A DNA stretch of 64,000 nucleotides from Galerina marginata. Its lineage: Eukaryota > Basidiomycota > Agaricomycetes > Agaricales > Galerinaceae. The position numbers were made by a program, and so were the translations under genes. This document shows positions 12,901-24,308 of this stretch, piece by piece; within the stretch, counting starts at the first letter, position 1, and the number at the start of each line of letters is the position of its first letter. The stretch is taken from positions 620,001-684,000 of the forward strand of contig JAECYW010000022.1 in NCBI GenBank assembly GCA_023014335.1, given 5' to 3'. The notes below the pieces were generated by a model. That model was given only the letters and a program-made list of their open reading frames with translations. It searched no databases and had not been told where the DNA came from.

Positions 12901-14682
12901 GATATGAATTCAACGTAGACTGTGACGTTGCGAGGTGTATGACAGTCAGTAATGCTATCGAATCGGCTGTGAAACAGACGTCTCATGTTTTTTATCCAGG
13001 TTCTATGGAACTCAACACTGAAGGCAGGGGCCAAGTCGGTTTACACAGGCGGTAAGTTTATTAAGCCGAACTTCTCCATTTTGAAGAGACTCCTCATGTA
13101 TCTCGGTTTAGATGCTGTCAGGCATGTCGTCGCTATCTCGGGCGAAGTCGGATGGAAAGTCGGGTGTTTATCTGGTTTGTGTGCCAATTTCATATCTCGT
13201 GTCGACCACCGTTCTCACTTGAGAGCTAGGGTTTGGATTTCAGTTTCGATGGTTCTTCCATTCTCCTCATCTTCGACCTTGGGATTTGTTAACTCCTCGA
13301 TCCATTCCAGAGGTGTGGTAAGTCGAGCCTCCCTCAGATTTTGTGAGAATGATTTTGAATTAGGTTAGGATGATTGAAGTGTTGGCTCCGACACATTTAT
13401 TATCATTACAAGTGTGGCAATATGTCGAGACGTTATGAAGGCCAAGAGAAGACGATCGGTTGCCAGCGTCGTCAACAATCGGCGCCAAGTCTTACTTAGT
13501 GTATGTATTGTACATCTCTGGTCCATGTCGGCATCGTTTGTTACGTTCTCATAGCTGCCCTTTAAATTTAGATTTACGAGGGCCTTTCGTCGTCAACACG
13601 CTTCGAGACGCTTCGAGAGCTCCCTCTGGCGGTGCTATCTCTGTTGGTTCAACGACAGACCAACCTGGCGCAGAATGCACTAGAAAGTCGTTAAGACCGG
13701 CATTAATATTAGAATTCGAAGCCTGTAATACCCTGTCAGCGTGGACATGTAATGAAATGAAAATTGGCACCCGTAAGATTTAATTTTTTTGTTCTCATTG
13801 TACGCAAACCTGACGAGTGCTAAGTTGATTCCTCTGGTTGAAATTTCGTCTTTCAACGATACAAGGGGGATCTTACTGAGGAGAGCTTGGAGAAGTGCTC
13901 AAGGTCTGTCTGATCAAACGCTCCGTTACTCCCTGCCATTTCTGACACTTTTGTTCCAGTATCTTGCCTAAGGTTTCAATTCACGAGTCGCATATCAAAT
14001 GGAAAGACGATTTAGCTGCCTGGTTTGGTCATGAGCTCAGACTGAAAAGATGTACGTTTCTGTTCTGTATGCATGCAACTTATGTTCTCATATATCCTCT
14101 GAACCCTTCATTAGGTAAATGACCGGCCGTTCATTGCTTCCGTCTAACAATTCACTCGACGCCGTCCTTTTTTTCCGTTTCGACATCTTGGAATCCATCT
14201 GGATTCCGTACTATCGCTCTCTTGCATTCTACGCCTCCATTGATTTGTAGCCTATTCCGAGCCAACCTCATTGCCGAAACATCCACGAAATATGTGTACT
14301 GGACACCTTCGGCAGATAACTGCTGCCATTCCACCAATGTCCATCCTTGCCTCATCGCCCCATGTATTCCTCTGTGACTCGGCGTAATGCCTACGAATTC
14401 CAAGGCGACTCCATGGATTCCGTCCATAACTTTCTACCGGCGACCATGAATCAGGATGTGACGTTGACCGTGTTGGGGCCCATTCTGTCGCATAAATCCC
14501 GCGTACGCTTTGTGGGTTGATCACGGGGCAAGTATCGCTGTCTGGCTGCCTATGTTTGTTGGCCCAGGGTGCCTGCATCTTGGCTGTTGGGTAAGTTCGT
14601 CAGATCAACTCGTTTTTGCTTCCTTGTATTCTGATGTCTCTCTCATCAGACTTGTATATTGGACTCTACGAATTTGGGGTAA

Positions 14683-14965
14683 TCAGTAAGTCGATAACTC
14701 CAATCTTGTCAAGCGGACTATTTGATTTTCTGGCTTCAATTCATCATTGGAATTGTTTTCTACGCTTGAATTTGAGCAATTGTTTCTCTGGGCTACGGAG
14801 TCAATGCAAGGTCGCGTAGACTGTGGCGCTGCATGTTGTATGCTTACCTTGTTGATGTCGTCCAGCCTCTTCTGTTTCGAATTCTAGTTCAAATTCGATC
14901 GGACGTGACCGGTTGACCGCCTCACCGTCCGTTCTATCGTTCTGCGGCACTGTCTGAGCATTCAT
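14683..14965 (-). CDS. Hypothetical small acidic protein in repeat arm B (mirror copy)
   Basis: Mirror image of the candidate at 29845-30127. Two exons, reading from ATG at 14965, encode a 75-residue acidic, Asn-rich peptide. It is supported only by an open frame plus one canonical intron (GTAAGC to CCGTAG). No family was recognised and a different frame overlaps it, so it may not be a gene. Confidence 0.25.
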
Positions 14966-15429
14966 GGTCAGCGTTTCCGCCAACAGTGCTGATATGTTCG
15001 AAGAAGAACTCTATTGTTTCTAGGTTGCGCGCCATGATGTGTCGTTTCGTCGTTTTCAACCCACCAACCGCATCATCCACTCCCCCCCAAATTTCTCTGG
15101 CCGGCACCAACTGGGTTTGCACAACAGAGGTCAATAAATTCGTCTGTGACATAGCATGTCAGAGGATTTGTATGTCACTTAGGTCTCAAGAGAAACAGGA
15201 ATCCGCTATCTGAATTATGTGTTGGGGCGACAACCATAGCCCAAAGGACTTTTGGAGAGATAGGAAATTTTACTTTGAAGGGCAGTGCAGGAGTGGAGAA
15301 CTAACCAACGAAAGAATTGTGTTTGAGAGTAGGCTCTGAAGGTCAAGAACAGACGACAGATCAATAGATTTATTAAGGATTATATGGGTTGCCATGTATG
15401 TATGTATGTATAACTTGAATCGTCGTGTA

Positions 15430-16111
15430 TCAAAATTGAATCTTGAAAAGTAAAACGCTCGCGAAGAGGGTGATCCCGATACACAGCATCATTTGGACTT
15501 GAGAGTCCTTCCTAAGATCTGTGAAAGTCTGGAGGGCGTCGGTGATTCGCTTTAGGGAAGCCATGCCATCCCTAGCGTGCTCCTCAAGTTGGGCCTGACT
15601 TCAATAGTCAGAAAAGGTGCATTAGTTGGAAATGATATGGATGCCTACCGCTGCTAAGAGGGCGTCACGGAGCCTCTCAGGTTGGTGTATAAAATCTGCC
15701 TTGACGGCAAAGCGGAACTGTTTGATGATTTCTCGGTAGTCCTCGTCTGTGTGTTCGAGGCATCTAACCTCCATGAGCAGTCGTTCCTGACAACATTATA
15801 GTGTTATCCTCGAATAGTGTTGTACAAAACGACCACCAACTTACGGCCAATAGCTTTATGACACCATCAGAGCGGATAAGCGAAGCGGCTTCGGCACTCT
15901 GAACAGCAGCCTGGACTTCTACATGGTAGGTGTTCATCGTTTTCTACGGGTATGCGTAATTATCATCGTGTATTATAATGGACAGATGATTTTGAAGTTT
16001 ACTGACCGTAAGTTTAATGACCTCTTCCATGGCCTTCTTGAATAACGTCGAATCTGGCTTCTTGTCGAAGCCACGGCCAAGTATGAGATGCGTTAAGAAA
16101 GTATCGTCCAT
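15430..16111 (-). CDS. Tail-anchored helical protein, copy in arm B
   Basis: Exons 16007-16111, 15845-15943, 15649-15786 and 15430-15594 encode 168 residues. All three introns are phase 0 and begin GTCAGT, GTAAGT and GTAGGC. The protein is predominantly helical and charged, with no recognised domain, and ends in one hydrophobic segment (MMLCIGITLFASVLLF, about residues 149-164) followed by only four residues. That is the layout of a tail-anchored membrane protein. Exons and introns compared by eye match the copy at 28699-29380, implying very recent duplication or gene conversion. Function unknown. Confidence 0.7.
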
Positions 16112-18544
16112 GATATGAGACCGATGAGGGAAATGCGAGTGAGGGAAAGTGGCAAAAAGTCGCTCATGATATATACCGAAGTGGGGTCAAAGACAAGACC
16201 GCCCAGGCGTTACATGGCCAGGCGGCAAGAAATAGCGACAAAGATTTCTTGATGTTGCACGGGGGTCGTTTAGGGTCCATGGCCAAGTTCAAAATTTAAA
16301 ACGGCATGACAATGGTTCGATGGTCCTCGACCTTTGGATGATGAAAGCAGGAGGAACACGACCTGGAACACGACCTGGAACAAAAGATGAATGACAGTCA
16401 CGAGGGAAACTTCCGGGCCGGTCGTTCCAGCGGGTTCCGACCCTTCGAACCAAGAGGTCATTGACCTTGACGTCGAAGTTCGGAGACACCAAATTGAAGT
16501 TTCGAAATTAAGATAGGAATTGAGATCGAAGGTCCAGAAAGTAGGCTGAATTTGGATAAAAGAGACGGGTCGAACGCCATGATCCCATCGCATGGCAGGT
16601 AAACTTAGAGTCTAGAGAGAAGTTCAAGTTTTTCAAGAGAGATATTGTGACGAGTGACACACGTGACACGCTAGGGATGATGCGGAATCCATCAAGTTCC
16701 TTGAAGTTCCTCTTGAACAGTAACTCTACACTCCTTCATTCCTTCATCGCTCAGCGGCACTGATGGCTAAATTCTGATGCACGGTTTACAAGTCAAATCA
16801 AGGGGGGAAGTATAACGCATGGCTGCGTACTTCATCTAGATATCCTCACGCATGGTATTGCGGGATGGATGTTTGACCTCTCTATGTTTGTTGGCAAGCG
16901 AATCCAAGGCCGACTGGGAGCGAACGAATTGCACGGAAATGATGAGGCGGCCAGGTTGAGGCGGCCAGGTTCTCGTACACGGATTGCAAGTCTATTCGAA
17001 GTCCTAACGCATGGATGCGTACTTCGTCTAGATATCCTCACGCATGGTACTGCGGGTTGGATATCTATGTTTGTTGGCAAGCGAATCCAAGGCCGAGCGA
17101 ATTACACGAATACGATGGGGCAGCCAGTGAGTCTAGCTTTCCTTTTTATTTTAGGAAGGTATCTCTGACCACTTGCCCTCAAGCATATCGTCTTGCCAAT
17201 ATTAGGACCGAGCCTTCAGCATCCACAGGATTTCAGGTTCGTGGCCTCTTCTCCCAGGTCACGTTGACATTCTTATGTATATGATTTCATGTTTAGGCGC
17301 TGCGCGGGCTGGATATCTATGTTCGTTAGCAGGCAAATCCAGGGCCGGGTTCTACGGATTGCAAGTCGATTCGAAGTCTAACGCATGGATGCGTACTTCG
17401 TCTAGATATCCTCACGCATGGTACTGCGGGCTGGATATCTATGTTTGTTGGCAAGCAAATCCAAGGCCGAGCGAATTGCACGAAAACGATGAGGCGGCCA
17501 GGTTCTCGTACAAGGATTTCAAGTCTATTCGAAGTCTAACGCATGAATGCATACTTCGTCTAGATATCCTCACGCATGGTATTGCGGGCTGGATATCTAT
17601 GTTTGTAGGCAAGCAAATCCAAGGCCGAGCGAATTGCACGAAAACGATGAGGCGGCCAGGTCCTCGTACAAGGATTTCAAGTCTATTCGAAGTCTAACGG
17701 ATGGATGCGTACTTCATCTAGATATCCTCACGCATGGTACTGCGGGCTGGATATCTGTGTTCATTACAAGCAAATCCAAGGCCGAGCGAATTGCACGAAT
17801 ACGATGGGGCAGCCAGTAAGTCTTGCTTTCCTTTTTTTTTTAGGAAGGGATATCTGACCTCTTGCCCTCAAGCATATCGTCTTGCCAATATTAGGGCTGA
17901 GCCTTCAGCATCCACAGGATTTCAGGTTCGTGGCCTCTTCTCGCAGGCCACATTGACATCCTTATGTATACGATTTCATGTTTAGGCGCGGCATCTGAGC
18001 CTTGATGGACCGATCTCATGATTAGCATATCTCTTCTCCTTGGTACACTCAGCCTCAAGGTAAGGTAGTTTCGTCGTTTTCTTTTTCGAAGAGTTCTTCA
18101 TCCTTCATCATCTAGATATTGAACATGTGCACAACGAATCTCGACTTCGGCCTTTCCTATTACACGAACCTCAGCCTACACTTTGTCGGTTGATCTGAAA
18201 GCGATGCCTCGCGCGTGGTATCGCCGTCTGGCTGTCTATGTTTGTTGCCCAAGGTTGCCCGAATTCTGGGTGGCTGAGAAGTTCGTCGGATCAACTCGTT
18301 TTCGCTTCTTTCATTTTCTAAATGTCTCTCTCTCGTCAGACTTGTGTATTGGACGGACGCCGAATCATGTGCTGAAAGATCTTGAACTCTCCAATTTTGG
18401 GACAATCGGTAATTTAATTCGATAGCTTCAAGCTTATTGCCGTTGGAAGTATTCCTTACATCTTCTAATTTAGTAACCGATATCGCGTCCACTTTTCAAG
18501 GAACGTAGACTATGACGTTGTGGGGTGTATGACCGTCAGTAAGG

Positions 18545-21500
18545 CCATCGAATTGGCTGTGAAACAGATGTCTCAAGTTTTTTCATCCAGGTTCTGCGGA
18601 ATTCAACATTGTTTGAAGAATGGACGAACGCTAGAGGCAGCTAAGTCGGTTTGAACGGGTGGTAAGTTTATTGGACCGAACTTCTCTAATTTGAAGAGAC
18701 TCCTCATGTATCTCGATTTAGATGACGTCAGGCATATCCGCCGCTATCTCGGGCCAAGTCGGACGGAGAATCATGTGTTTATCTGGTTTGTGGGCCTTTT
18801 TCATATCTCGTGTCGATCACCATTCTCACTTCAGAGTTAGTGTTTGGATTTGGTTCTTTGGTTCTCCTCATTTGACTTCGGGTACTGCTCAGTAATTTTG
18901 GCTTTCTCCTGTGAAGATGACAGTCTGACTATGTCTAGATATCATATCAACTGCAGTCATTAAAAAGATAATTCCTCGACCATTCCAGAGGTTTTGTATG
19001 TCGAATCTTGCTCAGTTTTTGTCAGAATGATTTTACTGACCGTGTAAATGAATTAGGTTAGGATGATTGAAATGTTGGCTTCAACTTCCGTCGACACTAT
19101 CTATTATCACTACAAGTGTGGCAATATGTCGAACTGTTATGAAGGCCAACAGAAGATGATTGGTCGCTAGCGTCGTCAACATGTACAATCGGTGCCAAGT
19201 CTTGAATGAAGCACGTACTGTATTGTACGTCTCTACTCCACATCGGCGTCGTTTGTTGTTTTCTCATAGCCGCCTTTTAAAGTCAGGTCAACGGGGGACC
19301 ATTCGTCGTCGACACGCTTCAAGAGTTTCCTTTGGTGGTGCTCTCTCTGTTGGTTTAACAACAGACCAACCAACAGACCATCCTGTTACAGGGTTGATAT
19401 CTCTGGCTGAAATTTCGTCCACGTCCGATCAAATGCTCTGTTGCTTCCTGCCATCTCAGACACTGTTGTTCCAGTTGGGTTATATTCCTTGCCCAATGTT
19501 TCAATTCACGTGTCGCATCTCAAAATGGAAAGGCGATTTAGCTGCCTGGTTTGACCTTGAGCTCAGACTGAAAAGATGTACGTCTCTGCTCTGTGTTCAC
19601 ACAACTTATGTTCTCATATATCCTCTGAACCTTTCATTAGGTAAATAACTGACCGGCCGTTCGTTGCTTCTGTCTAACAATTCACTCGACGCCGTCCTTT
19701 TTTCCGTTCCGACCTCTTGGAATCCATCTGCATTCCGTACTTTCGCTCTGCTCTCTAACGTTCTTGAGATTCCATCGGATTCAACGCCTCCATCGATTTG
19801 TAGTCATCAAAACAAACTGTTTCGAGGTAATCATTGTCGAAACATTCACAGCATATGTATACTGGACACGTTCGGCAGATCACTGCCATTATTCCATCAA
19901 TGTCCATCCTCGCGTCATAGCCCCATGTCTTCTTTTGTGACTCGGCGTATGCCTCTGAATTCCAGGCGGACTCCATGCATTCCTTGTATAAATTGTTACC
20001 GGCGCCGATGGATCCAGATGGGCCGCTGACCGCGTTGCGGCCAGAGTTTCCTCTGGCGGTGCTCTCTCTGTTGGTTCAATTACAGACCAACCTGGCGCAG
20101 AATGCACCAAAAAGTCGTTAAGACCGGCATTAATATTAGAAGCCTGCATTACCCTGTCTTCGTGGACATGTAATGCAATGAAATTTGGCACGTTGCGACC
20201 TTTTCTATGGCATGAATTCCCGTGTATGCTTCATGGGTTGATCAGAAGGCGAGTATCGCCGTCCGGCTGTCTATGTTTGTTGGCCAATGTTCTCTGCATT
20301 TTGGCTGGTTGGTGAGTTTGTCTGATCAACCCGTTTTCGTTTCCTTCGTATTCTGATGTCTCCCTCACCAGACTTGTATATTGGACTGCATCTGAATCAT
20401 GTGTTCAAAAAACTGGGACTGTACGAATTTTGGCCAGTTGCTAAATCGCTAGTTTGAAACTTTGCACGGGTCTTGTAACTGGATTACTACTATGAGACCA
20501 ACACAATCCCTTTGTCAATTTCCAACGAAAGAAATATTCACAAGAAAAGCACAGAAAAACTCACTTGGCTCTCAATGATGTAGGGCCAGCCGCCAACTGC
20601 AGCACAAAATTGCTCGGGATGATCGGATTGCCAGGAATAAGATCGCCATCACTGACATATCCGGTGAAATCGCCCGCATTGCTCCTTATGACAGAGCCGC
20701 CGTAGCTCGCGGCGAAGGCGGCCATGGCTCTCCACGACGCAGCGAGATTCCCCGTAGACTCAGAGCGCTGGAACGGGCCGACAGAGGAGGACGAGCTCGC
20801 GTTCGAGTATGATCTCAAGCCTGGGTTGGACGAGGTATTGATCTAGTACTTCCTATCTCGACCTGATGTTGCGTTTCCCTTTAGCCGCTCGACCTTTTTG
20901 ACGCGCTTGCGCAGACCTCGTGCTCTTCCTAAGCGGACGCCTCCCATAGGTCCTCCAACATGTGACGTCAGCACTACGCCTCGACGTTCGGCGTGCTCAT
21001 ATGAATTTGGCTCTTGTGGATGAATGTCCTGAAACTCGGTAAGTCATGATAATCATGTTAGAAGTGGCGAAAAAGTGCCTTACGTATCTCGGTTTAGGCA
21101 TATCGCCGCTATTCCGGACGAAGTCGGACGGAGAGTCGGGTGGGTGTTTATCTGTTTTGTGGCCCTTTTTCATATTTCGTGTCGACCACCATTCTCACTT
21201 CAGAGCTCGGGTTTGGATTTCAGTCCGGATGGTTCTTCCATTCTCCCCATCTTCGACTTCGGGTACTGGTCAGTAATTTTTGCTCTTTTGTGAAGGTGGT
21301 ATGCACGTCTAACTATACCTAGATATAAAATCAACTCAGAGTTATTAATGAAGATAACTCCTCGACCCATTCTAGAGGTTTGGTAAGCCGAATCCCCCTC
21401 AGATTTTGTGAGAATGATTTTGATGAGCGTGTAAATGAATTAGGTCAGGATTATTGAAGTGTTGGCTCCGACACATTTATTATCATTACAAGTGTGGCAA

Positions 21501-22600
21501 TATGTCGAGACGTTATGAAGGCCAAGAGAAGACGATTGGTCGCCAACGTTGTCAACAATCGGCGCCAAGTCTTACTTACTGTAATGTACATTTCTGGTCC
21601 ACACCGGCGTCGTTTGTTATTTTCTCATAGCCGTCTTTAAAATTAGGTCAACGAGGACCATTCGTCGTCGACACGCTTCGAGAGTTTACTCTGGCGGTGC
21701 TATCTCTGTTGGTTCATCGACAGACCAACCTGGCGCGGAATGCACCAAAAAGTTGTTAAGACCGGCAATAATATTAAAAGCCTGTCAACGTGGACATGTA
21801 ATGAAGTGAAACTTGGCACCCGTAAGTTTAATTTTTCGTTCTCAGTGTACGCATGCTAGAACAGTGCTAGGTTGATTTCTCTGGTCGAGATTTTGTCGTT
21901 CAATGTTACATAGGGACCTTACTGAGGAGAGCTTGGAGAAGTGCTCAAGGTCTGTCCGATCAAACACTCCGTTACCTCCTGCCATATCTGACACTCTTGT
22001 TCTAGCCGGGTTATATATCTTGCCTAAAGTTTCAACTCACGAGTCGCATATCAAAATGGAGAGACGATTCAGCTGCCTGGTTTGATCATGAGGTCAGACT
22101 GAAAAGATGTACGTTTATGTTCTGTATGCACACGACTTATGTTCTCACATATCCTCCGAACCCTTCATCAGGTAAATGGCCCGCCGTTCGTTGCTTCTCT
22201 CTGACACAGCACTAGACGCCGTCCGTTTTCTCCGTTCCGACCTCTTGGAATTCATTAGGATTTCGTACTTTTGTTTAACATTCCTGAGATTCCATCTTGG
22301 ATTCTACGCATTCCATCGATTTTCTACCTATCGAACGACCTGTATCGAGTCAACTGCATTTCCGAAGCATGCATAACAATCATATACCGGATATCATCGT
22401 CAGATAGCTGCCATTGTTCCACCACGACTTGCTCACTCGAATCTTTCGAACATGCCCGTCCTCACCTCATAATCCCTTTCGGACTCGATATATGCTCCCG
22501 AATTCCAAACTGGGATTCCCTACATAGCATTGTGCTGGCGACCATGGATCAGGATAGGACGTTGACCGCGTTGCCATTTTTTCGACCTTCACATCTTCAA
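18545..22600 (-). repeat. Diverged repeat copies D (two partial units)
   Basis: Same orientation as B. Bases 18545-19660 and 21040-22160 both repeat the block containing GTGTTGGCT, TATTATCA(C/T)TACAAGTGTGG and TCGGTGCC/TCGGCGCC. Bases 19660-20010 and 22170-22560 both repeat the block equivalent to 14150-14440. Divergence from B and C is clearly larger than between B and C. A captured exon fragment sits inside at 20565-20923. Confidence 0.75.
20565..20923 (-). pseudogene. Transduplicated exon fragment, second copy
   Basis: Minus-strand relative of 815-1180. It reads SSSSSVGPFQRSESTGNLAA, then a Gly/Ile-rich part with GDFTGYVSDGDLIPGNP, and stops at the same donor position (GCCAA then GTGAGT). 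Its frame is open from about 20818 to the donor, better preserved than copy A, but a stop upstream (TACTAG) separates it from the basic RGLRKRVKKVERLKG segment. Parent gene not recognised. Confidence 0.55.
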
Positions 22601-23145
22601 CACATACTGTAAGCGATATCCCAGACCGTCCAATTGGAGCCTTCGCGTATCTAGATATGTGGATTCCGTCTCGTTCTGTTGTTGCTGGTTCGATTCACGT
22701 CTCATAGCCATACATAGGTTGTGCTCAGCTCCGGTTGGATGCCGCATTTCCTCTTCAAGTCGATGGTCATATTGTATCTCGGTGCCCTCCTTGCACGCAC
22801 AGAAAGAACTGTGGATTGCTTATGTACTCCCTCACTAACAGTCAGCTCAACGGATTTCAACGGATTCCAATCCTAAAGCCTACTTCTGGTCGTCCAATCG
22901 ATTAAGCCCTGGTATTGCGACCGATCTGGAAAGTGTCCGCCTCTCCATGATCGGCTCTATGTAACGTAGGATAAGTGTATACAGATCCGAAACACTCTCT
23001 GCACACTTAAAATCGGAAAAAAAGACAGTAGGGTTAAACAGAGATGAAGCCAAAGCCAGGCAATATTTTATGATATGATTTACAATTGATATTGAAGTTC
23101 GAATTATTATGCAGGTGCTAAGTAGAAGACATTCGTCCAGAGGAC
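22601..23145. other. Between repeat D and the RING gene
   Basis: Minus-strand open frames at 22880-23149 could be a further 3' exon of the RING gene, because the apparent stop at 23146 sits in a donor-like CAGTGAGT. The candidate acceptors give either a 32-nt intron or one of more than 130 nt, and I cannot choose. Nothing else seen. Confidence 0.35.
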
Positions 23146-24308
23146 TCACTGGCCGTCAACGAACAGTCCAAAGAACATTTCAGGACGTTCAGCATTATGA
23201 CTGGCAGTTTCCAACGGGTCAAAATATTGGTTCAAAGCAACTCGTAAACTTGAGACCAAAGACCTTAGCTGATGAGCTGGCGTCGGGCATTGAGTGACTG
23301 GCTTTCTGCAAACTGGACATTTATAGCGGAAGATATGCGTTGCGATTTTGCCAGCGTCTTTGATTACATCGAGCAAGGTATCAAATTCAGCTGTAGTCGA
23401 AGGAACGTGCATCGTTCCGGATATTCCTTGACGCATGGCGAACTTGGAGAGCTTGCTCTCTAAGTGGACAGTGAACGCCTTTTCAAGACAACCGCCGCAG
23501 AAGCTATGGCCGCAAATAAGACTGCGACATTGAACAGGGCAGTTAGGAATGTCTTCAAATCACTCTGAAAGTAAAATGGGACTGACTTGTGCGGAGATTC
23601 TAGCAAATCATGGCAAACACCGCACCGCCCTTCGTCTTTCAGGATGGCAACAATCTAGAATGGGTGAATCTAGCATCAGATATCCATAACCAACGGGGAT
23701 TACGACGAGATAATTACACCGGCAATCGCGCTATCGTCCTTGCTGAGCTCGGCGTGATCTGGAAAGGCGGATCCGGTATGGTCTGATTCAGTGGCAGGGC
23801 CTGGTAGGATGCCTTCCTTTATCCACTGTGCAATGACGTCTGCCATCGTTGGGGGGTCATCGGATCCAGTGGAATGCAGTGATCCAATTGATTGAGATCT
23901 CGCAAGCCCGTCACGGTTGCTTGGAGAAAACGGAGAAGGAAAGGAGGAGGATGCCGCTTCTTCGTCCGTTCTCTCGAACAATGCCGACGTTGCCAGTTCG
24001 GAAGGGACCTCGTCTAAGAGAGGACTTTGGCGCCTCGTAGGGACTGGGGATCGGGGAACAGAACCTGAAAGCCGGCTCAGAGCAGGAATAGGGTGGAAGG
24101 ACGAATCCGTTAGTCCCGGTTCGTCAAGAACAACTGCGCGAAGATAAGGGTTATTGTTTCTATGCTTTCTTACTCGCGTACGAGCTGGAGAAGGTGGTTC
24201 AGAGCGGTGACCAGAAGACGTGGGCCTGGCTGTGTGCATATTGACAGGGGAGTTTGGTGAGGAACGGCTCCGCATCGAGCGGATCGAGGTTTCCTGTTGA
24301 GTTTTCAT
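23146..24308 (-). CDS. RING-finger protein with disordered Ser/Pro-rich N-terminus
   Basis: Exons 23718-24308, 23587-23654 and 23146-23521 give 344 residues. The first 200 residues are Ser/Pro/Arg-rich and likely disordered. The C3HC4 RING is rebuilt across an intron: RCGVCHDLLESPHN joins LICGHSFCGGCLEKAF, and the last pair is YKCPVCRKP. All seven cysteines and the histidine are present, so a ubiquitin E3 role is the likely function. A spacer of about 50 residues separates the sixth and seventh metal ligands, longer than usual. Introns are 63 and 65 nt; the second contains CCTAACT as branch point. The 3' end is uncertain because the stop overlaps a GTGAGT donor. It lies in the loop of the B/C inverted repeat. 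Confidence 0.75.

Larger units (their letters stand above)
9989..18544 (-). repeat. Long repeat family, copy B (shared arm of both inverted repeats)
   Basis: Reverse complement of copy A over 9989-14026 and of copy C over 10646-18544. The central part (about 14030-16830) reads as identical to 27980-30780 wherever I compared, including introns. B carries one more 158-bp satellite unit than C near 17.5 kb, which shifts the symmetry axis from about 22405 to 22484. In family order, read on the minus strand, B is: promoter-like satellite block, tail-anchored-protein gene, middle block, second satellite block, module X. Confidence 0.92.

Noticed and set aside
17275..17697. Open frames of 100-140 codons across the satellite arrays (also 3367-3789, 4002-4307, 27218-27535)
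   Set aside because: The 158-bp unit is not a multiple of three, so the same DNA is read in different frames from unit to unit. The peptides only look repeated because stops are scarce in the unit.
23581..23654. Frameshift in the RING finger
   Set aside because: An intron from GTCAGT to TGTCGCAG with branch point CCTAACT restores a perfect RING, so no defect is needed.
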